Made by a program: the position numbers and the translations under genes
The notes under the pieces: model-generated
The model's database searches: none
What the model saw: only the letters and a program-made list of their open reading frames with translations
Told to the model about the DNA's origin: nothing
Origin: Bacillota bacterium
Lineage (GTDB): Bacteria; Bacillota; UBA4882; UBA8346
Reading direction: 5' to 3'
Length of the DNA stretch: 25,309 nt
Assembly: GCA_023410535.1 (NCBI GenBank)
Contig: JAEYPR010000015.1
Coordinates: 1-25,309 of the forward strand
Shown here: positions 1 through 7,141 of the stretch, piece after piece
Layout of the letters: each line of letters starts with the position of its first letter
How positions within the stretch are numbered: position 1 is the stretch's first letter

Positions 1-761
1 GAACCGGTAATATCTTGATCAAAGCCATTTTTAGTCCCGGATTTTACCCGGAGTCTCCCGTTTTGAACGGATTCAAAGTAACCTTTGTTTCCACCGGTAA
101 TGGCGACTCGGAGGATTATTTCTTTACCGGGAAGGAAAAAGATGTCACAGGGTTGTATTACTTTGGGGCGAGGTATTATGACCCGGAGATTGGGAGATTT
201 ATCAGTGAGGATCCGGGGCAGGATGGGGTGGATTGGTTTGGGTATTGTAAGAATAATCCGTTAGGGTATTTTGATCCGGATGGTTTAGCAGCTACACCTC
301 CAGATAGAGGAACTTGGAAGCCTTTTGAAGATTTAGTTTTAAAATTAGCAGAATTACCCAAAAACACAAAACTGATCGTGAATAGAATTCCAGATGGGTT
401 AAAACTTACTGTTGACAATATTGTAGAACGTTTAGTTGAAGCTAAAAATGTAAAATATTTATATTATTCAACTCAACTTAAGGATTTTATTAGAATAGCA
501 CAAGATAGAATGGAGCTATATATTAATCAAAGTACAAGGCTCTCATTGCCGCTACTCGAAGCTCTTAAAGAAGCTGGGGTTAAGTTATATCGAATAGGTC
601 CAACAGGAGTCAGGACAGCTGTAAATTTTTTTGATGAAATAGCGAAAAAAGGTAAGGTGTTAATTCCTCCAATTCCATACGAAATTTTTAAGTATAAAGT
701 TTATATTGATGAAAAAGGCAACATATTAATGTTTTATGGTAGTGAGGCTGGAATAATTTAA
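1..761 (+). CDS. RHS-repeat protein, C-terminal part with nuclease-like toxin tip (5' partial)
   Basis: This is the 3' end of a large RHS/YD-repeat polymorphic toxin gene. The frame is open to the left edge (codons from base 3 read T-G-N-I), so the TTG at 15 is not the true start. Counting residues from that TTG, the RHS-core signature is at about 36-91: FTGKEKD, GLYYFGARYYDPEIGRFISEDP and the closing YFDPDGLA. RHS cores form a shell, and the sequence after the core is the variable toxin. Here the tip runs from about 92 to 248. It contains IPDG (Asp127), VEAK (Glu142, Lys144) and then QLKDF (from Gln154), the layout of a PD-(D/E)xK restriction-endonuclease fold resembling Tox-REase-7 type tips. 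It is therefore inferred to be a DNase or RNase. A further ~50 residues after that core match nothing I recognise. The next gene is probably its immunity partner. The RHS call is near certain; the nuclease class is moderately supported. Confidence 0.9.
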   Translation, partial: TGNILIKAIFSPGFYPESPVLNGFKVTFVSTGNGDSEDYFFTGKEKDVTGLYYFGARYYDPEIGRFISEDPGQDGVDWFGYCKNNPLGYFDPDGLAATPPDRGTWKPFEDLVLKLAELPKNTKLIVNRIPDGLKLTVDNIVERLVEAKNVKYLYYSTQLKDFIRIAQDRMELYINQSTRLSLPLLEALKEAGVKLYRIGPTGVRTAVNFFDEIAKKGKVLIPPIPYEIFKYKVYIDEKGNILMFYGSEAGII

Positions 762-784
762 ATTTAGAAGTGAAGGAGAAAGAT

Positions 785-1594
785 ATGGGTGAAACTCAAG
801 GTACGATAAATATTCTTATTCGTGGCATTAAACATCTCGGAAATTCAGAGTTTGCAGTAGATTTTTTCTCAACACTTGAAGAGTGTGGTGATAAATATAT
901 TCCTTTTAAGATAGGTATAAGTGAACCAATTCGTACACAATATTCTATTGAAAATGCCAAGAAATTATGGGACGATTCAAAAAAATCTATGAATGGCTAT
1001 GGAGGGTTACTATTTAAAGCAAAAAGCAATAAAGATTTTCACGGCTCAATTGAATGGTTGAAAACAGGTGAAAATAAAATCTCAATTTATATTTCACCAA
1101 TAGTTTTGACCAGCAATGAAAATGTTCAACAGTTGATTGACTTATCAAAGAAATTCTTTAGCTGGTCTAATGGAGTTTATGGATATGGAGCACATTTCTC
1201 GCAACTTAATATACATTACATTCCAGGGATAAATTACAAAACTTGTTTAGGCGGGATCACTTGGTTATCTCTATTTGGTGAGCCTTATGTGGAAATGTTT
1301 GGTCGAGATGCTTTACGGACAGCTCCATGTTCAGTTGAAGAATTTGCAGAAAATTGCTTTTTGTTATTAACTTCCGACATGCCGATGATACCGACTGATG
1401 AAATACTAAAAAGACAACAGATGGTAAGAGAGCACCTTGGGAGCGATGCCTTTTTTAGGCAAGAGGAAAAAGAAAACTTTTTTAGGGAATACACTGATAA
1501 GGAGATTTTAGAAGGCAAAGATGTTCTAAGTTCCGAAGGATACAGGCATCCGGATTTTGCTAAGTACCTACAACAAACAAAATCAATTAAATAA
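785..1594 (+). CDS. Probable immunity protein (DUF3396/Imm52-like) for the RHS toxin
   Basis: This gene of 269 codons begins 23 bases after the RHS stop. I chose the ATG at 785 because AAGGAG (773-778) lies six bases ahead of it; the GTG at 770 sits before that ribosome site. The protein has no signal peptide or membrane segment, as expected for a cytoplasmic immunity protein. The segment GITWLSLFGEPYVEMFG followed by DALRTAP, then LLLTSDMPM, then VREHLGSDAFF resembles the DUF3396 / type VI immunity (Imm52) families, which typically carry a 'GWLT.lg....lGG..aL' core. Position directly after an RHS toxin tip is the strongest evidence for the immunity role; the family match is from memory of motifs only. 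It is AT-rich like the toxin tip, consistent with exchange of toxin and immunity as one module. An intrinsic terminator follows at 1681. Confidence 0.6.
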   Translation: MGETQGTINILIRGIKHLGNSEFAVDFFSTLEECGDKYIPFKIGISEPIRTQYSIENAKKLWDDSKKSMNGYGGLLFKAKSNKDFHGSIEWLKTGENKISIYISPIVLTSNENVQQLIDLSKKFFSWSNGVYGYGAHFSQLNIHYIPGINYKTCLGGITWLSLFGEPYVEMFGRDALRTAPCSVEEFAENCFLLLTSDMPMIPTDEILKRQQMVREHLGSDAFFRQEEKENFFREYTDKEILEGKDVLSSEGYRHPDFAKYLQQTKSIK

Positions 1595-1680
1595 AGTCCA
1601 ATTTGGGTGACCCTACTGGTCAAAGCAGGTATTAAAGAATTTTTGAAGTGAGTTACTAGGTCTTCGAAAAAAAGTAGCTT

Positions 1681-1711
1681 GCACAGTCTACCATATAGGC
1701 TGTGCTTTTTT
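1681..1711 (+). terminator. Intrinsic terminator after the toxin/immunity pair
   Basis: GCACAGTCTA (1681-1690) pairs with TAGGCTGTGC (1696-1705) across a five-base loop, with one G-U pair, and is followed by six T. It lies 86 bases past the immunity stop and separates this unit from the amylase operon. Confidence 0.85.
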
Positions 1712-1826
1712 ATTCCTAAATAAGATTCTTTAAAAGAAATGCAGCTGTATTCAAAGATTAACCTGACTGGTATCGGGAAATAAAGGTGTTACATGATAAA
1801 ACGAAATATCCATAATTGGTAAGTTT

Positions 1827-1835
1827 TGTTATAAT
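1827..1835 (+). promoter_or_regulatory. Extended -10 promoter for the amylase/glgA operon
   Basis: TGTTATAAT is a perfect extended -10 (TGn plus TATAAT, hexamer at 1830-1835), 41 bases before the amylase ATG. No good -35 is seen 17 bases upstream (TATCCA), which extended -10 promoters can tolerate. The rest of the 1595-1876 gap holds only the terminator at 1681. Confidence 0.6.
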
Positions 1836-1876
1836 ATGATGGTGTGGGATAATTTTATAAAAGAGAAAAATCAAAT

Positions 1877-3883
1877 ATGGATAACGATAAGTTGTATTTA
1901 AAAAAATTACAAGCATTCACAGATACCAATGTTAAATCCTTGTCCATTGAAGCAGTTCCTGCCGTCGGTCGCCATATCAATAAAAAGTGCCGTTTAATCA
2001 CCCCTGGGTATTTTCAGGTGGAATTAGCGATTCCTGCGGGCGATCTCTATTACCGGTTTCGGGATGGAGACACATACACTTTATTGGGGAATGAGGGCTG
2101 GAGTTGGAGTTATTGTATGGTTGGACCAGGTAATTTCTATCCCATCGATTTTGAATGTACTTCCACATATATTGCTTATCTTGGAGAGGATTCCATTGAG
2201 TTGAAGGTGGTTGCCAGAGAATCGTGGATTCAAGGGATTAGTCTCATTTTGTTTAATTCTAACCAAGTTATAGAAAACGAACAAGAATTGGACTGTTGTT
2301 ACCGTGGTGAACAGCAGAGTTATTATAAGCAAATTATTATATCCCGATACATTGAAGAGCGGCCGTTTTGTTTGAAAATTTACGGGAGGGAATGTAGTTA
2401 TTATTACGGGTCAAACAAAAAGATTGTCAAAACAATTCCATCGCTGTTTTTTTATCGTGTTAATACCACTTCTTTTCGAAAAGAAAGTTTAAAAAAGCCC
2501 CAAATTATCTATGCAATCTACCCGGATAGTTTTCATAGAGTGAGCACTAATAATACCCATTGTAATTTGGATTGTTTAACGTGGGAGGAATCCCCTCAAA
2601 CAAACCGCTTTTATGGCGGAAATATTATCGGTATTCGTGAAAAACTTAATTATTTAATAAATCTGGGGATATCAACAATCTATCTAACACCGATTTTCCC
2701 GGGCGAAAGCAGCCATCGCTATGATAGTTGGTCGATGCATATGGTAGATCCAATGCTAGGAACGAATAATCAATTTCGTGATTTAATCGATGAATGTCAT
2801 AACAAAGGACTAAAAGTATTTATCGAAGCCTCGCTCGACCATTGTGGAACTAACTTTTGGGCGTTTCGGGATGTTTTAGTTAGACAAGAACAATCAGCCT
2901 ATCGTGATTGGTTCCTCATTGAAAAGTTTCCGGTTGTATTAGCAGAGGAACCAACCTATCGTTGCTGGTGGGAGAATAGGCATCTACCACAATTTAACTT
3001 GAAGAATCCTGAGTTTAAGGAGTATGTATTTGCATCGTATCGCCGTTGGGTGCAGGAGTATCATGTGGATGGAATTCGAGTCGATGTGTCATTTGAGTTG
3101 GGATTCGACTTTCTGCAGGAGTTTGGTTCGGCTTTGAAAGCGGAATGTATTGATCTTCAAATTATCGGTGAACTATGGTCGGATCCAAAACTTTTTATTG
3201 AACAAAGTCAACTGGATGGTTTGACTAACTACAGGCGATTAACGGGATCCTTCATGTCGTATATGGTTCGTCAAAATTGTAATTTAGAGCAGTTTGCTTC
3301 AGGTTTAATGAGGAATTATTTTTCATTTTCTCATGAAAAAATGCTTAGTAGTTGGACATTATTAAGCAGTCATGATACAGCGCGGTTCATTTCGTTACTT
3401 CGAGAACCACGGCAGATTTTTAATGCAACTTTTTTGCAATTTTTTCTGCCAGGGAGTCCAGTTGTTTTTTATGGTGAAGAAGTTGGTATGGAGGGCTTTG
3501 CTGATTCAGATAATCGACGGTCGATGGATTGGCGACAAGTTGATGAGGACAACCACTTACTACAATGGTATCGAAAATTAATCCGGACATGGCAGCGATT
3601 TCCGGTACTTCAGACGGGTGATTTTAGAATTCTAGAGGCATCCGATACCAAACAAACTCTTGTTTTCAGTCGGCAAACCAATCAACAATGGGCGCTTGGA
3701 TTCATCAATTTTGCGGAAGAAACTCGAGAGTTTGAGTTGCCAAAATACTTGGGAACAAAACAATTCTATGATGGAATTAACGAATTGGCTTTGAATATAG
3801 AGGTAATTTTATTAGAACCATTCAACCAAATGTTGCTAATTAGTGAGGAGGAGAAATGCAACCATCTGGCAAGCCGGCGTTAA
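1877..3883 (+). CDS. GH13 alpha-amylase family enzyme, neopullulanase/cyclomaltodextrinase-like
   Basis: This is an intracellular-type alpha-glucan hydrolase or transglycosidase of 668 residues with no signal peptide. The (beta/alpha)8 barrel starts near YAIYPDSF (213-219). The catalytic set is intact: nucleophile Asp403 in GIRVDVSFE, acid/base Glu432 in IIGELW, and the stabilising Asp500 in LLSSHDTARF. GSPVVFYGEEVGMEG (526-540) and MDWRQ complete the family pattern and point to the neopullulanase/maltogenic amylase group. Conserved region I is unusual: the normal DxxxNH reads EASLDH (317-322), so both the Asp and the Asn are replaced. Residues 1-200 form an N-terminal region, in part probably a CBM34-like beta domain, making the protein longer than the usual ~585 residues. 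The ribosome site is weak (AAGAGA). The gene overlaps glgA by 28 bases, so the two are surely co-expressed. Exact substrate is not determinable. Confidence 0.88.
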   Translation: MDNDKLYLKKLQAFTDTNVKSLSIEAVPAVGRHINKKCRLITPGYFQVELAIPAGDLYYRFRDGDTYTLLGNEGWSWSYCMVGPGNFYPIDFECTSTYIAYLGEDSIELKVVARESWIQGISLILFNSNQVIENEQELDCCYRGEQQSYYKQIIISRYIEERPFCLKIYGRECSYYYGSNKKIVKTIPSLFFYRVNTTSFRKESLKKPQIIYAIYPDSFHRVSTNNTHCNLDCLTWEESPQTNRFYGGNIIGIREKLNYLINLGISTIYLTPIFPGESSHRYDSWSMHMVDPMLGTNNQFRDLIDECHNKGLKVFIEASLDHCGTNFWAFRDVLVRQEQSAYRDWFLIEKFPVVLAEEPTYRCWWENRHLPQFNLKNPEFKEYVFASYRRWVQEYHVDGIRVDVSFELGFDFLQEFGSALKAECIDLQIIGELWSDPKLFIEQSQLDGLTNYRRLTGSFMSYMVRQNCNLEQFASGLMRNYFSFSHEKMLSSWTLLSSHDTARFISLLREPRQIFNATFLQFFLPGSPVVFYGEEVGMEGFADSDNRRSMDWRQVDEDNHLLQWYRKLIRTWQRFPVLQTGDFRILEASDTKQTLVFSRQTNQQWALGFINFAEETREFELPKYLGTKQFYDGINELALNIEVILLEPFNQMLLISEEEKCNHLASRR

Positions 3884-5346
3884 ACGAGATGCAATATATC
3901 ATTCATGTAGCAGCCGAGGCTTTTCCTTTCTCCAAAAAAGGTGGTTTAGGGGATTTCGTCGGTAGTTTTCCGTATTATTTGGAACAGGCGAGTGGAATAC
4001 CAAACATCATCATTTCACCATATTACGGTACTATGGGTAATACCTGCGCTGTTATCTATCAAAGTCAAATATACTTTAATGGTGAATGGTACGATTACGA
4101 AATTCTAGAAGCTTGGTCTGGTGAAATTCGTTATCTTTTTGTCCGTTTTGAGGAAGTATTTACACTTTCCGAAGTTTATCCGGAAGGCAATCGACCGTAT
4201 GATGGGGAAGTCAGTCTGTTCTATTTCATCTTTGCGAAAGCTATAAATGACTTCTTAATGAAAGAGCAATTTCCCGTACGTACATTGTTCACCCATGATT
4301 GGCACGCGGCTGCAATTTATCTTTATTTAAGAGAAAACCGTGATCTCCGCACAATACATATCATTCATAATTATCATCATCAAGGGGAGTTTTATTCCGA
4401 ATTACTTGACGCGTTAGATGAGGAACTGCCATTAGAATATAAAAAAGGGGGTTGGGCAAGGAGCAGTCTTTCGATGAACCAGATTGCGCTATCCAATACG
4501 GATCGGGTTATCACTGTCAGTCCAGGGTATGCCAAGGAACTACGTGAAAAGGTCGCTCCTCATTTGTATTTAGAAGCGATTGATACCTGCCAAAATAATT
4601 TAATTGGATTCTTAAATGGAATTGATAAACGTGTTTGGAATCCGCAAACTGATCCTTATCTTTTCAAAAAATATTCGGTTAAAAATCTCAAAGACAAACA
4701 ATTAAACCGTGATTTTCTAATGAACGAGTTAGGTTTCAGAGATTCTACAAAACCAATTGTTCTCTTTTTAGGACGTTTGACCCAACAAAAAGGGATTGAT
4801 CTTTTTATTAATATGGGTACGGGTAGATATTTCTCCCCACGCGAACGAATGGAACAGATTTTAGCTACAGGGATAAACCTTGTTGTATGTGGTAACTCAG
4901 AAGGAGGAATTAAAAGCATAGTAGAACGCGAATTCAATATGATACAAAAACACTTCCCATCCCATTTTCGGTTTATCAGCACCTATACCGAGGAAATTGC
5001 CCATCGGCTACTCGCTGGGGCAGATATATTGATTCACCCATCTCGTTATGAACCGTGTGGATTGACTCCAATGTATGCTCATGCCTATGGCACTGTTCCG
5101 TTGGTTACTCCGGTAGGTGGTTTACAGGACATCGTGTTGAATTGTATTACAGACCCTGAACGAGGGAACGGGTTTTGGATGAAAGATTACTCATTCTTAG
5201 CGTTACTAGAGATATTGGAACAGTCAGTGGAGTGGTATCACAACAAATTGGAATGGGAGGGGCTTATAACTCGGGGTATGAACAAGAATCATTGTTGGTC
5301 GGAACGTGTTAAGCCTTATTTAGAACTTTGTTGTGATGAACGATGA
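3856..5346 (+). CDS. glgA: Glycogen synthase (GT5)
   Basis: It transfers glucose from a nucleotide sugar (ADP-glucose in most bacteria) to the end of an alpha-1,4-glucan chain in the cytoplasm. The GT-B fold of 496 residues is complete. It has the N-terminal glucosyl-binding KKGGLGD loop (27-33), HDWHAA (148-153), GRLTQQKGID (306-315, with Arg307 and Lys312) and SRYEPCGLTPMYAHAYGTVP (396-415) with the family Glu399. The ATG at 3856 is preceded by AGGAGG (3846-3851), so translation starts inside the end of the amylase gene. An internal Met at 12 (3889) also fits the family start but lacks such a site. Pairing with a GH13 enzyme suggests alpha-glucan storage or remodelling. No glgB, glgC or glgD is present here. 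The AT-rich composition matches the amylase gene and differs from genes after 6,000. Confidence 0.93.
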   Translation: MQPSGKPALNEMQYIIHVAAEAFPFSKKGGLGDFVGSFPYYLEQASGIPNIIISPYYGTMGNTCAVIYQSQIYFNGEWYDYEILEAWSGEIRYLFVRFEEVFTLSEVYPEGNRPYDGEVSLFYFIFAKAINDFLMKEQFPVRTLFTHDWHAAAIYLYLRENRDLRTIHIIHNYHHQGEFYSELLDALDEELPLEYKKGGWARSSLSMNQIALSNTDRVITVSPGYAKELREKVAPHLYLEAIDTCQNNLIGFLNGIDKRVWNPQTDPYLFKKYSVKNLKDKQLNRDFLMNELGFRDSTKPIVLFLGRLTQQKGIDLFINMGTGRYFSPRERMEQILATGINLVVCGNSEGGIKSIVEREFNMIQKHFPSHFRFISTYTEEIAHRLLAGADILIHPSRYEPCGLTPMYAHAYGTVPLVTPVGGLQDIVLNCITDPERGNGFWMKDYSFLALLEILEQSVEWYHNKLEWEGLITRGMNKNHCWSERVKPYLELCCDER

Positions 5347-5474
5347 GAAACAAAGAGAGAATAAGTTTAACCTTTAGTTAGTAACTCGTTTCTTCGGACA
5401 ATTTGCCGACACTTTAGATGGATGATGGTGGTTTTAACAGAACTGAGAAGAACGATATATAGAAAAACACGATA

Positions 5475-5524
5475 TTTGACTACGAATCAAAGGGCCGCAA
5501 GTTCGAATCTTGCCGGGCGCACCA
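5475..5524 (+). pseudogene. 3' half of a tRNA-Arg(ACG) gene; probable attachment-site remnant
   Basis: The 50 bases fold as the last part of a tRNA. The anticodon arm is TTTGA / loop CTACGAA / TCAAA with anticodon ACG. It is followed by a five-base variable region GGGCC and a T arm GCAAG / TTCGAAT / CTTGC. Next come the acceptor 3' strand CGGGCGC, discriminator A and an encoded CCA. The matching acceptor 5' strand would be GCGCCCG; it and a D arm are absent upstream. The motifs match bacterial tRNA-Arg(ACG). A tRNA 3' half alone is the classical scar of site-specific integration of a mobile element. A terminator directly after it suggests the chromosomal side lies to the right and the inserted DNA to the left. 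No integrase is seen in the window. Confidence 0.85.
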
Positions 5525-5534
5525 TAGTAAATTT

Positions 5535-5568
5535 AAGGCTTTGCAGAAAACTCTGCAAAGCCTTTTTT
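5535..5568 (+). terminator. Strong intrinsic terminator after the tRNA remnant
   Basis: AAGGCTTTGCAGA (5535-5547) and TCTGCAAAGCCTT (5552-5564) form a perfect 13-bp stem with a four-base loop, running into six T. It would be the native terminator of the tRNA gene, ten bases after the CCA end. Confidence 0.93.
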
Positions 5569-5758
5569 GTGTTTTGTCACTAAAATATTATGGTGGATCC
5601 ACCCATCCCTCAAAAGGGAGAACTAGTAAATTATTGCAGGAATTTGCGAAAAAAAGCGGAAAGATTTAACGAATAATGAAATAACCAAGAGCGGATCGGT
5701 AATGATGAATGGCTTTTAGAAAATCGAAGTCGAAAATACGAAGTAGAGGAGGAAAAGT

Positions 5759-5893
5759 ATGAACAAGTTTTGGCAGGTAATCAAAGAGCTATTGGTAGCG
5801 AATGCGAAATCATTACAGTACCCTGGTAAAAAGCGACACCGCGGTTCCAATAAAAAAGCAATTAAAGTTAAGGGCGTAAAGCAAGCACGGTGA
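5759..5893 (+). CDS. Small basic protein of unknown function (44 residues)
   Basis: The ORF starts at an ATG with an excellent ribosome site, AGGAGG (5747-5752), six bases ahead. The first 18 residues (MNKFWQVIKELLVANAKS) could form an amphipathic helix. The remainder is strongly basic (KKRHRG, NKKAIKVKGVKQAR), suggesting nucleic-acid or membrane binding, though this is only inference. I recognise no family. It stands alone between the tRNA remnant and a strong promoter. The ribosome site is the main reason to believe it is translated; ATG-to-stop length alone would not be convincing. Confidence 0.5.
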   Translation: MNKFWQVIKELLVANAKSLQYPGKKRHRGSNKKAIKVKGVKQAR

Positions 5894-5945
5894 GAAGTGC
5901 TTAACAATCATTTCTCGTCATATGTAAAACAAAAAGTCCCCTTTA

Positions 5946-5974
5946 TTGACAAATGGTAATATTTCTCATATAAT
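5946..5974 (+). promoter_or_regulatory. Perfect sigma-A consensus promoter
   Basis: TTGACA (5946-5951), a 17-base spacer and TATAAT (5969-5974) match the consensus exactly. Transcription would begin near 5981, only a few bases before the hairpin at 5987-6024. It lies upstream of the decayed gene at 6074 and the uracil-DNA glycosylase gene. Confidence 0.85.
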
Positions 5975-5986
5975 TGACTCAACCGA

Positions 5987-6035
5987 TCCCGCCGCGCCTC
6001 GCTATAATGCGCACCATGGCGGGACTTTTCGTTTT
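5987..6035 (+). terminator. Terminator-like hairpin in the leader just after the promoter
   Basis: TCCCGCC (5987-5993) pairs with GGCGGGA (6018-6024). An inner GCGC/GCGC pair (5994-5997, 6009-6012) extends the stem, and the tract CTTTTCGTTTTT follows. The T run is interrupted by CG, so termination may be partial. The loop contains CGCTATAATGC, an 11-mer that recurs at 8608-8618. It could be an attenuator or the end of a very short RNA. Confidence 0.5.
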
Positions 6036-6073
6036 TGGCTGAATCAAACCGGAAATCCAAAGGATCCGAAAAA

Positions 6074-6341
6074 ATGACGACATTACGGCTGGCTACTTTT
6101 AATGTTTGGAATCATGACACCGCGTGGCCGCAACGACTGGCGGCGATTTGCGAAGAGATCAAAATGGTAAACCCCGATGTAATCGCCTTGCAAGAAGTGA
6201 AAAGTGCGGACTCATCCGCTCAGGATATTGATGTTGCCTAATCTACGCGAAAACGCTACCCAACCCCGCGGCGAATTCAAGATTGTGCCGAGTGATCATT
6301 ACGGTTTATTGGTCGATTTGGCACTGGCAGACTCGTTATAA
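6074..6341 (+). pseudogene. Decayed endonuclease/exonuclease/phosphatase (EEP) family gene
   Basis: Both ends of an EEP-fold hydrolase remain and the middle is gone. From ATG 6074 the frame reads LRLATFNVWN and then NPDVIALQEV, the two N-terminal EEP motifs with the metal-binding Asn and Glu, and stops at 6239-6241. In another frame, 6276-6341 reads FKIVPSDHYGLLVDLALADS, the conserved C-terminal SDHYG motif with the catalytic Asp-His, ending in TAA. An intact member is about 250-300 residues, so roughly two thirds of the gene has been deleted, with a frame change. An AAAGGAT ribosome site precedes the ATG. The N-terminal remnant of 55 residues could still be translated but cannot form an active enzyme. 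Confidence 0.8.
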
Positions 6342-6374
6342 CAATTATAATTAACATCAAAAGAGGAACTCACC

Positions 6375-7061
6375 ATGACCTTTGCCGACAAAGTGATCGC
6401 CTTCAACCGCACTCTCAACTTTCAGGGAGAACTGCCCCCGGGCATTCGGATCATGAATCCGTTCCGGGAAGATGAAACAATCATCCCCATCTCCTCATCC
6501 TTCTATCAGAAGTTTTATAACGACGCCAAGCCGCGCCGGATGATTTTAGGAATCAATCCCGGCCGTTTCGGGGCGGGGGTGACCGGGGTTCCGTTTACCG
6601 ACACCAAACGGCTGACGGAGCAATGCGGCATCGCTTATTCCGGCAAGGAAACCCATGAGCCTTCCTCGGTTTTCGTTTATGACGTCATTGAAGCCTATGG
6701 CGGGACGCACCGATTTTATCAGGACTTTTACATCAACTCCCTTTGCCCGCTGGGTTTTACCAAAATGGACGCCAAGGGACGCGAGACCAACTACAACTAT
6801 TACGATAGCCAGGAATTGACCGAAGCGGTACGGGAGTTTATCGTGGCGAGCGTCCGGCGGCAACTGGAGTTTGGGGTCCGCACCGACATTTGCTATTGTT
6901 TCGGGACGGGTAAAAACGAACGGTTCATGCGGGCGCTCAATCAGGAATACCGGTTCTTCGACCGGATCATCCCGTTGGAACATCCGCGGTATATCGTGCA
7001 ATATAAACTAAAGTCCAAACAACAATACATTGATAAATACCTGGAAGCGTTGCGGGCGTGA
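6375..7061 (+). CDS. SMUG2-type uracil-DNA glycosylase family protein (DUF4918-like)
   Basis: It is predicted to excise uracil or related damaged bases from DNA as the first step of base-excision repair in the cytoplasm. The 228-residue protein shows motif 1 as GINPGRFGAGVTGVPFTD (59-76), closely parallel to the SMUG GMNPGPFGxxQTGVPFG motif. It also has a C-terminal LEHPRYIVQY (201-210), corresponding to the HP-containing motif 2 that inserts into DNA. NSLCPLGFT (121-129) is also typical of this subgroup. The ATG at 6375 follows AAGAGGA at 6361-6367. It lies just after the decayed EEP gene and may share the promoter at 5946; a TATAAT at 6346 lacks a convincing -35. A bidirectional terminator follows. 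Confidence 0.8.
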   Translation: MTFADKVIAFNRTLNFQGELPPGIRIMNPFREDETIIPISSSFYQKFYNDAKPRRMILGINPGRFGAGVTGVPFTDTKRLTEQCGIAYSGKETHEPSSVFVYDVIEAYGGTHRFYQDFYINSLCPLGFTKMDAKGRETNYNYYDSQELTEAVREFIVASVRRQLEFGVRTDICYCFGTGKNERFMRALNQEYRFFDRIIPLEHPRYIVQYKLKSKQQYIDKYLEALRA

Positions 7062-7106
7062 AGCGCTAGCCGCTGAATTGCAACAATTTACTCATGCGCG
7101 AAAGAA

Positions 7107-7140
7107 AATAACGGTGCGAATCTCGCACCGTTATTCTTTT
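7107..7140. terminator. Bidirectional terminator between convergent genes
   Basis: AATAACGGTGCGA (7107-7119) and TCGCACCGTTATT (7123-7135) form a perfect 13-bp stem with a three-base loop. CTTTTCT follows on the plus strand. On the minus strand the exit is TTTTCTTTC. It serves both the glycosylase gene and the MFS gene. Confidence 0.9.
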
Positions 7141-7141
7141 C

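Larger units (their letters stand above)
5347..5758 (+). other. Gene-free stretch around the tRNA remnant
   Basis: Between glgA and the small ORF at 5759 I see no coding region. The stretch holds the tRNA-Arg 3' fragment (5475-5524), its terminator (5535-5568) and an isolated 12-base palindrome GGTGGATCCACC (5592-5603) of unknown meaning. The 128 bases from 5347 to 5474 contain nothing recognisable and, importantly, no 5' half of the tRNA. Confidence 0.6.

Noticed and set aside
1877..3883. GH13 protein as a catalytically dead homologue because region I is altered
   Set aside because: The nucleophile Asp403, acid/base Glu432 and Asp500 are all present in proper motifs, so loss of activity is not supported.
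5390..5524. A complete tRNA gene ending at 5524
   Set aside because: No GCGCCCG acceptor strand or D arm exists upstream; only the 3' half folds.
5592..5603. Palindrome GGTGGATCCACC
   Set aside because: It is a single short palindrome without adjacent promoter or partner copy; no function can be argued.
6546..7001. Minus-strand frame of about 150 codons
   Set aside because: It is opposite the glycosylase gene, whose motifs are clear; the frame has no independent support.
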